This document shows, one piece after another, positions 24,016 to 35,019 of a DNA stretch of 64,000 nt (position 1 is the first letter of the stretch; the number at the start of each line of letters is the position of its first letter). The translations under genes were made by a program, and so were the position numbers. Source of the stretch: Owenia fusiformis (lineage: Eukaryota; Annelida; Polychaeta; Sabellida; Oweniidae); the NCBI GenBank assembly GCA_903813345.2, contig CAIIXF020000010.1, positions 29,102,425 through 29,166,424 of the forward strand, written 5' to 3'. Below the pieces are notes generated by a model that searched no databases, had not been told where the DNA came from, and was given only the letters and a program-made list of their open reading frames with translations.

Positions 24016-26549
24016 ATGATGGACTCTGCATTAGCATTTACAGCAGTGTGGATACTCTCTGTGTTTTCAGCATCTGGCCAGAACGTAGTGGTGATTGAAG
24101 GCCCAAAGGACAGGGCTGTGCTATTGGGGCATAATGCTGAACTCACATGTCACATAAACAAAACCGCATCCGATAGTAATCATGTTGTACAATGGATTAG
24201 TAGTTCTGCAAGGACTGGAGCAGGAAAACCTTTAACTGTCAATGAGAGAGTCACGGCTAATGATATGCCAAACAAATTCTCAGTGTCTACAGAAAAATCA
24301 TATAATCTAGGAATTCAAAATACAGATCTAGATGATGCAGGCAAATATGTATGTAATAATGTACTTAAAGGTACACCTATTGGAGGTTTGGAACCACAAC
24401 TTGTAGTTTTAGGTAAGTACATGTATAGTATAACACTGGCGGACCTTGGTGGGCCCAGAAAAAAATTGGGCCAAAACAAGCCTAAAGGCCCCAAAAAGTG
24501 GTCCTTTTTGGTCATAACTGGGCCTTTTAATGACTTATTTTTTTAATTTAAGGCCAAATTTTGAAGAAAATGGGCCTCAAATTTTAAAAGTTTGGGCACA
24601 CCGAAAAGTTTTTGTTTGAATTGTTTTTATCATACCTGCAATTCCCCCCCCCCCCCCCCCTAGTTGGTTCCCAGATCCGCCCCTGTATAAAACAATTCAT
24701 TGTGATTCATGTAATTTATAAATCGATTAATATTCCTGACTCATACAATAGTCATAGTAAGCAGTGTAGTATTGAAAATAGATGTTGATAGCAAAACCAA
24801 AGTAATCCACTTCATTGGTACAGAGATGTAATCTTTGAATAATGCATTTGCAATGTAATTTTAAAGCTAGTAGTTATATTGGTCGTTAAATGCAGTCATC
24901 CTCCTTTCCAGAACCTGAGCCATGCTCAATGCCAAATATATCAACATATAATGAAAGTGACGTCATCACATTCGCATGGTCAGTCGCATACGCAGGGAAC
25001 CGTGACGAAAGCCAGAAACCAACCATAATATGGACACTAAACGGTATACGGCAGACATCGATAGCTAATGAAACAACTCCCGGAGTGTTCAATTCAACTT
25101 TTATAAAAGAAGCTGATGGAGATGACGACCAGAAAGAGCTGAAATGTTCATTCTCTGTCCTGAATATCCAACAGCATTGTTCAACCAAGTTGAATATTCA
25201 GTGTAAGTATCTCCTAATACGACCTCAATGTTCATCTGCCCTTTCTTCCAAAATGCATCATGATAAACTATGACATCTCATTTCTTCTTAGCCCTGAGAT
25301 GTTTCAGGTAAAACAGAAAGATATCGGAATGTCCAAAATGCAATTGCGCCATCTTTGATCTATCGGTTATCAATTATTCTGACTTGCCATCTAACCTGTA
25401 TTTCTGAACTAGATCAAAACTGTGCTGAATAATGAATATAGTTAAAATAATAGACGTGTGTATAATGTCGTTGATATTACTCTTTAGATGAAATTAATCT
25501 TGGATTATTCTTTTTATCATCTTAGATACAATAAGTACTATTCATATGGTGATGACCTTATTCACTAATAAAGCTAGTCAAGTTGTGTTCTCAGTTTAAT
25601 TTTCTTACCTTGATTATACATGACCAATTTAATTTACAATGTCATTTGTCATTTCAGTCACTGCTGATCCTTCTTGTAAGTATTTTAAATTAAATTACTG
25701 GTTTGGTATTACAAGAGAATTTGAAATAAGTATAGTTTGCGTACATACTCGTACTGTGTATTAATAATAAGGTTTATATCAAAATCTATTGTTGCAACTT
25801 GTACATATTCTTTATAAATTATCTCAGTGATTTTTTGTATGATGCAAAATCAGAATTACAGCTAACTGCCGCTTTAAATAATCCAAAGTGAATATATTGT
25901 ACTTATTTTAATGTATTTTTTATCTAATACTATTGTCCTAATACATGTTTACATCTCATGTTGTAGTAGGACCAGGGCCTATTGCAGGAATAGTGATTGG
26001 GGTTTTACTAGGAGTGCTAATCGTCGCTGTGTTGCTATTTTATTTCCTCGTGTGGAAGAAGCGCCGCCCAACACATGAAGAAGGTAAATAGGTAAAGGCA
26101 AAATTTGGATTCAGCGCTCTCAAAATTCAAAGTAATTTTCATTTTACTCAAACATTTTCTATCTTTGTGTGTTTGACCGAACCGGGAGTACCCGGATGTA
26201 AAGTTCTCAGTACCCAAAAGAGATGGAATATTGTTGTCACTCTGAACTATCGCGAATTGGTTTGTTGAATAATCTTGCCCCAAGACGGTGTATCCCCCTG
26301 TGTACTTATTCACTTTTCCAATACAACGATATTGAAAGTGACGTACAGGGGGTACACAATCTTGAAACAAGACTACTAATATCTATTGAATAATCCGCTG
26401 CAATGAGAACAGAATGATGTTGCACCATTTAACAAGTGCTCTTTGAAAAGCTTATCATGCTATTTACAGAATATTCCCAAGTCAAGAAAGGTGAACATGA
26501 GGAACCAAAACCAGCACCTCGAACCCAACAAGATGGCAGTGATAAGTAG
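24016..26549 (+). CDS. Small two-Ig-domain transmembrane receptor (complete)
   Basis: Exons 24016-24412, 24912-25202, 25658-25675, 25967-26083 and 26470-26549 join with every junction in phase 1, giving 300 residues. With the ATG at 24016 it begins with a plausible leader (ALAFTAVWILSVFSASG); a spliced alternative leader lies at 23066. Domain 1 is V-type: Cys in AELTCHI, Trp in VVQW, and DDAGKYVC. Domain 2 has PTIIWTLNG and ELKCSFSV, but a Trp where the B-strand Cys is expected (ITFAWSVAY). An 18-base microexon encodes the stalk. The helix GIVIGVLLGVLIVAVLLFYF is followed by a basic stop-transfer and a short tail with Y-S-Q-V, a Y-x-x-V motif. It is a type I surface protein, probably for recognition or adhesion; the ligand is unknown. 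Intron 1 holds a hAT-like MITE. Confidence 0.85.
24434..24685. mobile_element. hAT-like MITE in intron 1 of the Ig receptor
   Basis: The ends cactggcggac and gtccgcc-type (gatccgcccctg) are inverted. tataa flanks both sides (24429-24433 and 24686-24690). The interior is rich in gggcc words and contains a C18 run at about 24643-24660. Typical miniature element with no coding capacity. Confidence 0.65.
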
Positions 26550-26551
26550 TT

Positions 26552-27372
26552 GAACGTCGAAGTTTCTTTGACCTTACAGACTACGAAAAGAAACACCTCT
26601 ATGAAGCGATTAATAAAGTTAAGGAAAATGGCAAATATGATGAGTTGGTTAGTTATCACGTGGAAGGCATGAATAACCGAGAAAAAAATAAAGCTCATCG
26701 TGGACCAGGCTTTCTTCCATGGCATCGTCAATATCTACTCACTTTAGAAATAAAAATGAGAAATGTAATGAATAACCCGAACCAGTTCATTCCATACTGG
26801 GACTGGGGAGGCGAAGCTGGTGTCAAAATATCCGAATCTAAAATCTGGGACGATATCAGCGGAAATGGAACGGTTTCTGATGGTCTATTTGCAAAGCGGA
26901 AATTAAAGCACAGTGATGTCGTATCTTCACACTCACGTATGGCTTCAATACGGGGAAGAATCCAATCCATTGATGCTATAAAGACTACACCCCAGGAAGA
27001 GCGGTACTATGTTTCCCTTTGGAATGCACAAACGAGGGATGGATTCAAACATTTCCAGAAGGATGGTCAGATAAGACTGAGGGCATGCATAACACGACCC
27101 CCCCCCCCCCCCATACGACCCACGTTGTAATCCGTGGTGGAATGTTATACTTCTCCAAATGACCCGTGTGTTTTTGGATCGTGCTCCCATTGACAAGCTT
27201 TGGTGGGATTGACAGAATACCAAACCGCGATCCAATTTAAAGGAATCGTTTTTTCTACCAAGAACAAGTGCGAGTAATGGGTACTATTGACAACCCTTTG
27301 TTTCCTTGGGATGGTGAGACTTTAAGTCATGTTGTTACTTTACGTAGAGAAGCTATACATAGTACAGTATGA
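26552..27372 (+). pseudogene. Tyrosinase-like intronless pseudogene
   Basis: Tyrosinases are type-3 copper enzymes oxidising phenols. Homology starts at 26552 (E-R-R-S-F-F-D-L-T-D-Y-E-K-K). All three copper-A histidines are present: LVSYH, AHRGPGFLPWHR (two His). P-Y-W-D-W-G follows. The first frame runs to about 27050. After that, matches to the copper-B half (MHNTT; then FLDRAPIDKLWWD) lie in other frames around a C15 run, and the paired His of the usual L-H-H-A motif reads Asp-Arg. The family's conserved W-Q after that motif begins with a TGA. A C-terminal piece (DNPLFPWDGETLSHVV) is still recognisable to about 27350. Absence of introns where neighbours are intron-rich suggests a retrocopy or an old exon remnant. 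It begins 2 bp after the Ig receptor's stop codon and may be transcribed as its 3' UTR. Confidence 0.75.
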
Positions 27373-28097
27373 TAAACAAGCAAAGACTCTGGACTCAAGA
27401 CATAGTGACGGAATCATGAGCATAAAAGACATGTCTAAAAACGTCTCAAAAAGTACATATGCAAACCTCAATCTACGATAAGTGAGTGAAGAGGTATGTC
27501 TATGTTTCCAAGACTGGCTAGTGGCTATTGTTAAAGTCTATACCATAGGCAAAGCCCGATAGGAATAATTTTTAAATAAAGATAATACTGGCTTCTGCTG
27601 GTGCTGACATCTTTATATCGGCCCAGAACCTATGGTCTATACCGTGATCGTAGCCAGGCATGAGGTACATGCCTCGCCAACATTTTACAGAAATATTTTA
27701 TCAGAGATTTTTTCACCAAAATTTTAGAAAATGAAGTTTGATTGTAGTAAAACACCTCCTGAAATTGGGTATAGTTGGAGTATGGGCGAAAATCCGAAGG
27801 AGACTATACACTAATGATACATTCATATCTGCATAGCAAAAATTGGTGTGCACTTTGTGTATATATGATTGTGCATTTTGATTCTCAGAGTTTCTTGTTG
27901 CTTTACCTTCTGTGATTTTGATAATATGTTCATAGCTTAATTATTTTTATTTTAAGCTTCAAGCTTCAAAAGTGTATATACAGCTTTATCATTTGCAATT
28001 AAAATATTTATCTATTTTTATATTTTATGTACTGTGTGAAATTGAGAATACGTGGAGATAGGTTCAACTTTTCGGAGGTTTCACCCTTTTAATCCTC
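27373..28097. other. Gene-free stretch
   Basis: No exon supported. An AAATAAAG word near 27574 could serve as polyadenylation signal for the Ig receptor upstream. Confidence 0.4.
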
Positions 28098-28874
28098 CTT
28101 TCACACCAAACTAGTTCTCAACAATTCTTTCCAGTCCTACAAAAATGTGAAACGGGCTGAATCTGGTCGTGGTCGGAAAATATATCTAAAATTATTAGCT
28201 ACTTCGTTCATAAACACAGTCCTCAATGCGTCCATCTCATTCGCAGTTCGTCCAGGTCGCACTACATGTATGTCGGTGTACATACGTAAGTGCAATTGAT
28301 ACCTGATTGCACAACGTCGTTAACACGTCCCTAGCCTAAGTAGGATCTAGGTACAGCAGTTACGTTCGAAGTCTAGTAGGCCATCTCGTTGGAAGTACGT
28401 TGTCACACGATCTAATCACAGAACGGTTGTCGGCATCGTATGTTGAAATGATTCAAAATTCTAAATCACCTTCCCGTCCATGAAGTTCGTAAATAGACCC
28501 TAGAACGTTGCAGCTACGTTCGTTCCATTCGCACACAGTTTAAAACCAATTTGGCAACGTTTTGAAGAAAGCGGTGGCAACTAGGTTGGTATGATAGCTA
28601 TATTTTTGCGAAGTCGTTCATAAGCAGTATTTAATTTAATCAGTTTAAACCCGTTTGCAATCAGTTCGTGTACCTCGTTCTCAATATACGTCCTTAGTAG
28701 GATTGAAGTACGTCTTAAGTACGTTGTCACTCGTTCACTCGTCACTCGTCCTCGTTCGGGTACGTTCATGAAGTTTGTAAATGGACCCCAAACGGTTCCA
28801 AGATCGTCCAATCCGCTCATACACAGTTCATGCCCGTTTTCGAGAGCGTAGTGAGAACTCGTTTTGTGTGATAG
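28098..28874. mobile_element. TIR element family D, copy 1 (about 780 bp)
   Basis: The left end tttcacaccaaactagttct is mirrored by gagaactcgttttgtgtgata on the right, and cgttctcgaaaacgggc-type subterminal words occur near both ends. The internal part repeats tacgtt and cgttcg words. A second, shorter copy is at 35965-36534. There is no transposase frame. The terminal sequence suggests a cut-and-paste element, superfamily undecided. Confidence 0.75.
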
Positions 28875-29285
28875 AAGGGTTAGCAAAATCAAGAAATCTA
28901 GCCATCATTATAATATTCAACCACTGCTTTACAAGTACGTTCTATAGATGTGAATATCCACTTTCAAAGAATTGTATAGTTTGTACACTTTATAAATATA
29001 TAATATGATGTATCGTTTATACTGAGATAGATGTCACACGTTCAATATCCAATAATTAAACATATTCTATAAATCTCTGGTGAATATTTCATATTTATTC
29101 TATAATACTACTGTTTTCCCAGGGAAATATGAAGGAGTAAAAATCGTATTGAATCATATTACATGAAAAAAATCGTATTGTCCCCGGGAAAATATCGTGT
29201 TGGAGCATATTAACCTATTTTCGGTTTCCCGGTTATTTGCATTATCCAAATGTAGCATTTTAAAGGTCTGTATTATGGAATAAAT

Positions 29286-29470
29286 AGGTTATTTCTGGTC
29301 GGGATTGAATATGGGTTTTATTCCTCTGAAAATATGACATTGACCTTGGGCTATATGATATTGACACTTGGTCGATGCGCTCCCTCGGTCAATATGGTAT
29401 TACCCTTCGGTCAATATCATATTGTTCCTCGGAATAAAACCCATATTCAATCCCTCCCAGTGAATAACCT
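29286..29470. mobile_element. Palindromic MITE (about 185 bp)
   Basis: The left arm gggattgaatatgggtttta is mirrored on the right by taaaacccatattcaatccc, with aggttatt-type ends, and inner parts alternate atattg and ggtc words. Related cgtattg/ccccggg words just upstream (29120-29200) may be a decayed sister copy. Confidence 0.75.
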
Positions 29471-29984
29471 ACAACCACTATTTTGCCATTATTCATTATA
29501 TCTCAATAATTTGTTCAGCCTAGTTAAAAAATGTAAATATTTCTTCCCTGAAATTTCCATAAGAAATGACAAGAAATAAAAGTTTGAGAGCAAATAAGCT
29601 CTACTTACTATACTCTAGTACTGAACTTTCCTATACAAACGTTAATTTAACTCTAACTTTGACTTTTAACTGAAAATATGGCTTATTACTGAATTCCCTG
29701 GTCTCGGGTCACGATATAGATGGAGAGGGGAAATAGGTACACCCAACGACCGTATTCAATTTACATTAATTGCATGATTATTAGATCAACATTTTGTGAG
29801 AAAAATGTGCCAGATTCATAAATGTTACTGTAGTTAGAGCACTTTTCATCTCACATCGTGATCACCTTGTATTCATATAGAGTGTTTCATATATATGCAC
29901 CCCCCCCCCCCTAAACTCGTACATGTAGTATTGCCATCATATCATGTTATATATTTCTGTGTAAATTCATCACTCTGGTAATAT

Positions 29985-30150
29985 ATTAATAATAACTTTA
30001 ATCATCCAAGTAATGGATTAAATTAATATAACTGTGTACTTCCATTTTGAATGTAATCTTGATAAAGCTAGTTGGATGATTAGCGAAACGTCGAAAATAA
30101 AACATTTTACTCTGAAGTAAATGAACTTAAGTTATTATTATGTTATATAT
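29985..30150 (+). repeat. Possible Penelope-like element tail
   Basis: Contains gctagttggatgattagcgaaacgtcgaaaataaaac (30067-30104), with gcgaaacgtcgaaaataaaa as its core. This is similar to the 3' tails I know from Penelope-like and related retroelements. It is flanked by inverted taataataactt and aagttattatta. No reverse transcriptase is nearby. Family assignment is tentative. Confidence 0.35.
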
Positions 30151-30622
30151 TGTTTTGTTCCTTATGAAACGTTACAAAAGATAAGGGTAATTTAATGGAC
30201 AAAAGTTTCCGTATCGCACTTTTTTAACAGTTGTCATCATGGCAGAGTTCAGTCCAAATGTGTGTGACAGTCATACACTTATCACTTAAAATGGGCAGCG
30301 GACAAAGTGAATAGATCGCTTGACTTGGTCCAAAATGCTTGCAAATAAGGTTATAAATTACCCTATAACTGCATACTTAGATACATTGCATTTTTAGGAA
30401 CAACCCTTGATTCTGAAACGTTAAACGATATGACAGTCTGACAATGCTACACATATCCCTGTATATCATAATTGCTTTGTGATGTTTCAGTGTTTAGTCA
30501 AAATATTTTTGTGAGTCAATCAAACAAATGCAAGGACAGACATTGTCATATTCCCATTAGATAAATTAAAAAACAAAGGCCATAACAATACACACCAATT
30601 GACCAGAGAGAAGCATTGTATA

Positions 30623-30795
30623 CCGGTGTAAAAGGGTAGGAGGTCCTATCAAATTATGGTCCTACTCTCCATCGATTTATATGGTGACCTAAATACAACA
30701 CTTTCCCTCATTATCTTATACGCAATCAGGGCCAGTAAGGGCCGTTAAGAAAGGGGACCATAATCCCTGGGGGACCATCATTTCTTTCACACCGG
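30623..30795. mobile_element. MITE family C, copy 2 (173 bp)
   Basis: ccggtgtaaaag and ctttcacaccgg ends. Same length as, and only scattered substitutions from, the copy at 23331-23503. Confidence 0.85.
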
Positions 30796-30810
30796 CATTA
30801 TATAGGAAAA

Positions 30811-30960
30811 CAGGGGCGTAGCCAGCTTTCAGTCAGGGGGGTGCGAACGCCAAAAGGAATTTCGGTTTTCAATCCGGGGGGTGCGAATGTGACATAAGCA
30901 AGGCAAAACAAAGTTTACGTAAGATTCGCATCCATCGCATCCCCCCCGGCTACGCCTATC
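30811..30960. mobile_element. hAT-like MITE with 8-9 bp target duplication
   Basis: The ends caggggcgtagcc and ggctacgcctat(c) are inverted. ataggaaaa occurs at 30802-30810 and again at 30961-30969, the 8-9 bp duplication expected of hAT transposition. The interior is short with G-run words (cagggggtgcgaa). Non-coding. Confidence 0.8.
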
Positions 30961-31373
30961 ATAGGAAAAGCATACGAAACTTCTATATTACAGATAGTTT
31001 TATTTGCGTTGGGGCTCTGGCTTTTTTTAATTTAAAGAGATTGAGCATTGTTAATTTATAATCTGAGACGTGCTTGGTAGCATGATAGAGAAACATCAAC
31101 GTACAAGAGACCACGCATAACTTGTTAGTGAAACCAAAAACAATCCAAAATAGCAACCTAAAACGATTTTTATCCACGTATGATATTGTAAAGGTGGTTT
31201 TAAGATTGATACTTTGATTGACTCACAACAACATTTTAACTGTAGACGAAGCCACTGCATGTATTTTGTTGAATAAACATTCAGCTGTACAAACTTTTAA
31301 AATTCTACATAGACAAATCCTTTCTAAACTCGGGCATATGGAATTCTTATACATCTTTACATACTGTAAAACG

Positions 31374-31759
31374 GGTATTGTTAGCGAGGGGTAATTGTTA
31401 GCGATTGTTAGCGATCGCTATAGTTTCGCTAAAATAAACCGGGGTTGAAATAAACCGGGCGCTAAAATTTGCAAATTCCCGAGAAACGACATGAATACTA
31501 GTATTTAAGGAGCTTTTCGTTCAGTGCTCGACTTTCGGTTTGTAATTTGGGATTAGTTTGGACCGAAAAATCAACGATTTTAAATTCTACCGTGATTTTG
31601 TGATTAGTCAGATGAGATTACAGTAGTTTGGACCAACACCATGTGCGTTAGAAGTCTTACATTTTGATAATTCCTCTGTCATGTCCGTTATTCATTCTTC
31701 TGCCATAAATGATAAAATTTCTAATGCATTTCCCGGTGTCAAAATTACCCGTTTTACAG
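31374..31759. mobile_element. pogo/Tc1-type MITE (386 bp)
   Basis: ctgtaaaacgggta on the left and tacccgttttacag on the right, TA on both flanks (31372-31373, 31760-31761). Subterminal gttagcgat and cgctaaaat repeats recall the cgcgaa-rich ends of the element at 19140 in style but not in sequence. No reading frame. Confidence 0.8.
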
Positions 31760-32604
31760 TAATTAGCATGTCGTGCTTTATCATAACACATAACCAAAAC
31801 ACAACATGACATGAATATAACACAAGTGATTTTTAGAATGGTATATTACTTCATTCCCAGACCTTGGATACAATAGGATCAATGTGTCAAACTCGTATGC
31901 ATCTGAGTCATGATTTCGGATACCTATTCTTGGTTTCATTTTCGTTTTCAGGATTCCTCATTCTCCGCTACAGGTATCATTTACGAGGTTCAATCCCCAT
32001 ATCCTGGGTACTCTGCTTGGAGATCGATCAATCCATATACTGAATAGGCCTACTACACTACCCTTCATAAGTTTAGAAACTCTGTTCGGTTCCAGATAAA
32101 AAATCAATGATTCATCCTGTAGATTTACATTACATCCATATTATAATTGTTGTAAACGAATTATTGTGCCTGATCTGATATTTAATTTTTACTTTAGTTT
32201 TCATCAATTGTAAACGACCAATCATTATAAATTACATATTAAACTCAGATTAAATTAAATCAGAATTTTATCACTTTTATTCATCAACAGTTCATGAACA
32301 GAATTTTTATTCCATATATTTGCTGTTAAAATCTTTATGAAGTCCGATCATGCCTAGCACATGTCACGTGTTCGAATTCAACGTCTTCTATATTACGTTC
32401 GATGCGCGATAATGGGTGTAATTTCAAACTTATGGGGAGAAGTGTACGCGGAAGAAAGTGCATTTACTTCCTTGTTCAAGATAGCACATGATATGTGAAT
32501 TTGTAAATTCAGTTTCACTTTAGTTGAAGACATCAAACATCATAAGACAATTTGCCTAACACTTCTAAGGTGGTCACTTTAAAGTCTCTCGTGGAATTTG
32601 GAAA
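31760..32604 (+). other. Upstream flank of the MPEG1-like gene
   Basis: No gene. A single mariner-type end (cactacccttcataagttta, about 32053-32072) resembles the termini of the element at 39939-40810. The gene's promoter and 5' UTR should lie between about 32400 and 32604, but no element is assignable. Confidence 0.4.
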
Positions 32605-35019
32605 ATGGGCAATACATATCGATATAAGCCTACGCTAGCATGTGTAGTTTCTGCCTTAATGCTCTGCGTTTGGTGCAATGGACAGCTTTCAAATGCAGCA
32701 CCCTCGGGGAATCAAAAAAAATACAATGGTCAAGACGTTTGTCAGAGTGGTGAGGACCATTGCAAAGACGCTAATGGGGAATCGTTCACTTTTAATGCTT
32801 CGCCACAACGAAAAGTTCCCGAAGGCGACTATCGCAATTGCGCAGACTCGAATGGAAAGATTCCCCAACGTCTCGAAGCTCTCCCTGGCGGCGCCTGGGA
32901 TAACTTGCGGAATCTCGACATGGGACTTGTAGGAAAAAGAAACTATAGCAAATGTTTGACCACTGAAGATGAGAATTACCTTATACCCGACGGTACATTC
33001 GTTATCCCATTGAAAAAAAGTAATTTGGAAACATTCGCGGAAGTAATTGAACATTGGTCGAATTACACAAGCATGACGTCAAGTAGTATCAACGCTGATG
33101 CCCATGTACTCTCCTTCATAAGTGGGTCATTCTCGTCGACACACCAAAGAACGAAAATGCACCAATACAACGAAAAATCAATGACAACACGAGTTCAAAT
33201 GCGCCATCTTTTATACACTGTAAAACTTTCAATGGATATTGAGCTAGAAAGGGCTCTTCAAAATCGAGTTCTGGACATCATTGGATATCTGCAGGATAAT
33301 CGAACTAACGAGGCAGTCTATCAGACACAGCTGTTGGTGCGCGACTATGGCACCCATGTCATAACTAGCGTTGACGTCGGGGCTGTTCTTGCACAAGAGG
33401 ACCAGATTAAACGATCATTTGTTTATGACCATCAAAATGAAAGGAGTAGCATTAAGGCATCAGCAAGTGCTGATTTCTTTGGAAAGGTCGGTTTTAGTGT
33501 TGGTGGTGGCTCTGCTAGTTCCGAAGCTATGGACAAATCGTATCGCAGCAGCCGAACATTTTCCAGGGTAATAACACACGGTGGACCACCATTTATGTCC
33601 AACTTCACATTAAATGATTGGGAAAGGGGACTTGTCAATTCGTTGGTTGCAATCGATAAAGCCGGAGACCCACTTCATTATTTTATAACTCCAGATAGAT
33701 TCCCAGGAATTCCTATTCCCAGCGTTGATCGCGCTGCAGCATTGATTGAACAATCGATAGATCGTTACTACCGAATCAACACACGCTACGGGTGTACAAG
33801 CATGGACTCTCCGAATTTCAGCTTCGAAGCAAATTTAGAGGATGGGTCGTGTGAGTTACCCTTGACGAACTTTACATTCGGTGGAGTATTTCAAAAATGT
33901 GCTCTAATGCAACAACGTTCCGCGGGTGACATTTGCCCTGAGCTTGTCCAGAAAAACCCATTGACGGGAGATTTCTCTTGTCCGCCGCAGTATTCTGAAG
34001 TACTCTTGCATACTGGTGTTAAGACGAAAGGCGAGATGAGGAACGAGTGCAACGACAGATGCCATGATTGTGGGTTTCTAGGGTTATCTACCTGTTGCGA
34101 TCGCGTTTGCGCCAATGTTCATTACTCTACTCAAGCCGAGTATCGGACCTACTGGTGCGTTGCTACGGGACACGTTAATGTGGATTCTGGGTTTCTCTTT
34201 GGGGGCATTTACACCACAACTAGCCAAAATCCATTGACGAAATCCGAAAAATGCCCTGTGAAGTTTTTCCCTTTAAAACTAGGTAATGGTGGCTGTATTT
34301 GTGTCAGTGACGACTATGAGCTCGGATTCCGTTTTTCAGTTCCTTTCGCTGGACTATTTAGCTGTACCGCTGGTAACCCACTCGTGCTATCCGGAAATAT
34401 AGTCAGTAAACGTAGCGTTGACGCCCCACGCAGCATGATGACGTACCTTTCAGACGCAGGTCCTGCATCTTGGCCACATCGCTGTCCACCCGGCTATAGT
34501 CAACACATGGCGTCTATTGATGACGGATGTGAAATAGAGTATTGTGTGAAGGTCAACGCTCTATCTACACAAGGTTTGACACCAATTAAACGTCCCCCGT
34601 TCATTGATCCACCATACGTGAATCCTAATTACACCGATACGATGATGATTATCGGTCCTGCAGGAAAGGCTTGGGAAAAGAATAAAAGCCAAGAATGGAG
34701 GATTGTTACCGAGGCAGACGCGTATAAAGATTACCAGAAATCAAGCGGATCAAGTGAACCCCTCAGCGGTGGTGCAATCGCCGGAAAAGCGATTGGCGTG
34801 GTCGTGTTTGTTGCCTTGGTCGTTATAGTTATCGTCCTTGCTACAAAGGGCAGATGCACCTCGTGTAAGAGGTCGGGTCACAGCGAATTGAGAGACGACG
34901 ACCACACTCCTGTGATGAGTGCGCAAGGCAATACACAACAGGGCACCAGTCGAGGAGGACTCTATGGGGCAACTCAAGATGGCGCCACCAATGCAAACAA
35001 TCAAGACCCCGAAGCTTAG
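32605..35019 (+). CDS. MPEG1: Macrophage-expressed gene 1 (perforin-2)-like pore-forming protein
   Basis: A single-exon gene of 804 residues, as MPEG1 is in vertebrates. MPEG1 is a type I endosomal/phagosomal protein whose MACPF domain forms pores that kill engulfed microbes. Leader at residues 1-26 (LACVVSALMLCVWC). The MACPF domain spans about 100-390 with the signature YGTHVITSVDVGA near 248-260 and the glycine-rich bend THGGPPF near 324. A Cys-rich P2-type region follows (about 420-690). A membrane helix lies at about 726-747 (AIGVVVFVALVVIVIVLA), then a 57-residue cytosolic tail. The start sits in aaaATGg, a good context, with no in-frame competitor needed. Length is somewhat above the usual 700-720 because of an extended N-terminus and tail. 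The frame is intact and looks functional. Confidence 0.95.
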   Translation: MGNTYRYKPTLACVVSALMLCVWCNGQLSNAAPSGNQKKYNGQDVCQSGEDHCKDANGESFTFNASPQRKVPEGDYRNCADSNGKIPQRLEALPGGAWDNLRNLDMGLVGKRNYSKCLTTEDENYLIPDGTFVIPLKKSNLETFAEVIEHWSNYTSMTSSSINADAHVLSFISGSFSSTHQRTKMHQYNEKSMTTRVQMRHLLYTVKLSMDIELERALQNRVLDIIGYLQDNRTNEAVYQTQLLVRDYGTHVITSVDVGAVLAQEDQIKRSFVYDHQNERSSIKASASADFFGKVGFSVGGGSASSEAMDKSYRSSRTFSRVITHGGPPFMSNFTLNDWERGLVNSLVAIDKAGDPLHYFITPDRFPGIPIPSVDRAAALIEQSIDRYYRINTRYGCTSMDSPNFSFEANLEDGSCELPLTNFTFGGVFQKCALMQQRSAGDICPELVQKNPLTGDFSCPPQYSEVLLHTGVKTKGEMRNECNDRCHDCGFLGLSTCCDRVCANVHYSTQAEYRTYWCVATGHVNVDSGFLFGGIYTTTSQNPLTKSEKCPVKFFPLKLGNGGCICVSDDYELGFRFSVPFAGLFSCTAGNPLVLSGNIVSKRSVDAPRSMMTYLSDAGPASWPHRCPPGYSQHMASIDDGCEIEYCVKVNALSTQGLTPIKRPPFIDPPYVNPNYTDTMMIIGPAGKAWEKNKSQEWRIVTEADAYKDYQKSSGSSEPLSGGAIAGKAIGVVVFVALVVIVIVLATKGRCTSCKRSGHSELRDDDHTPVMSAQGNTQQGTSRGGLYGATQDGATNANNQDPEA

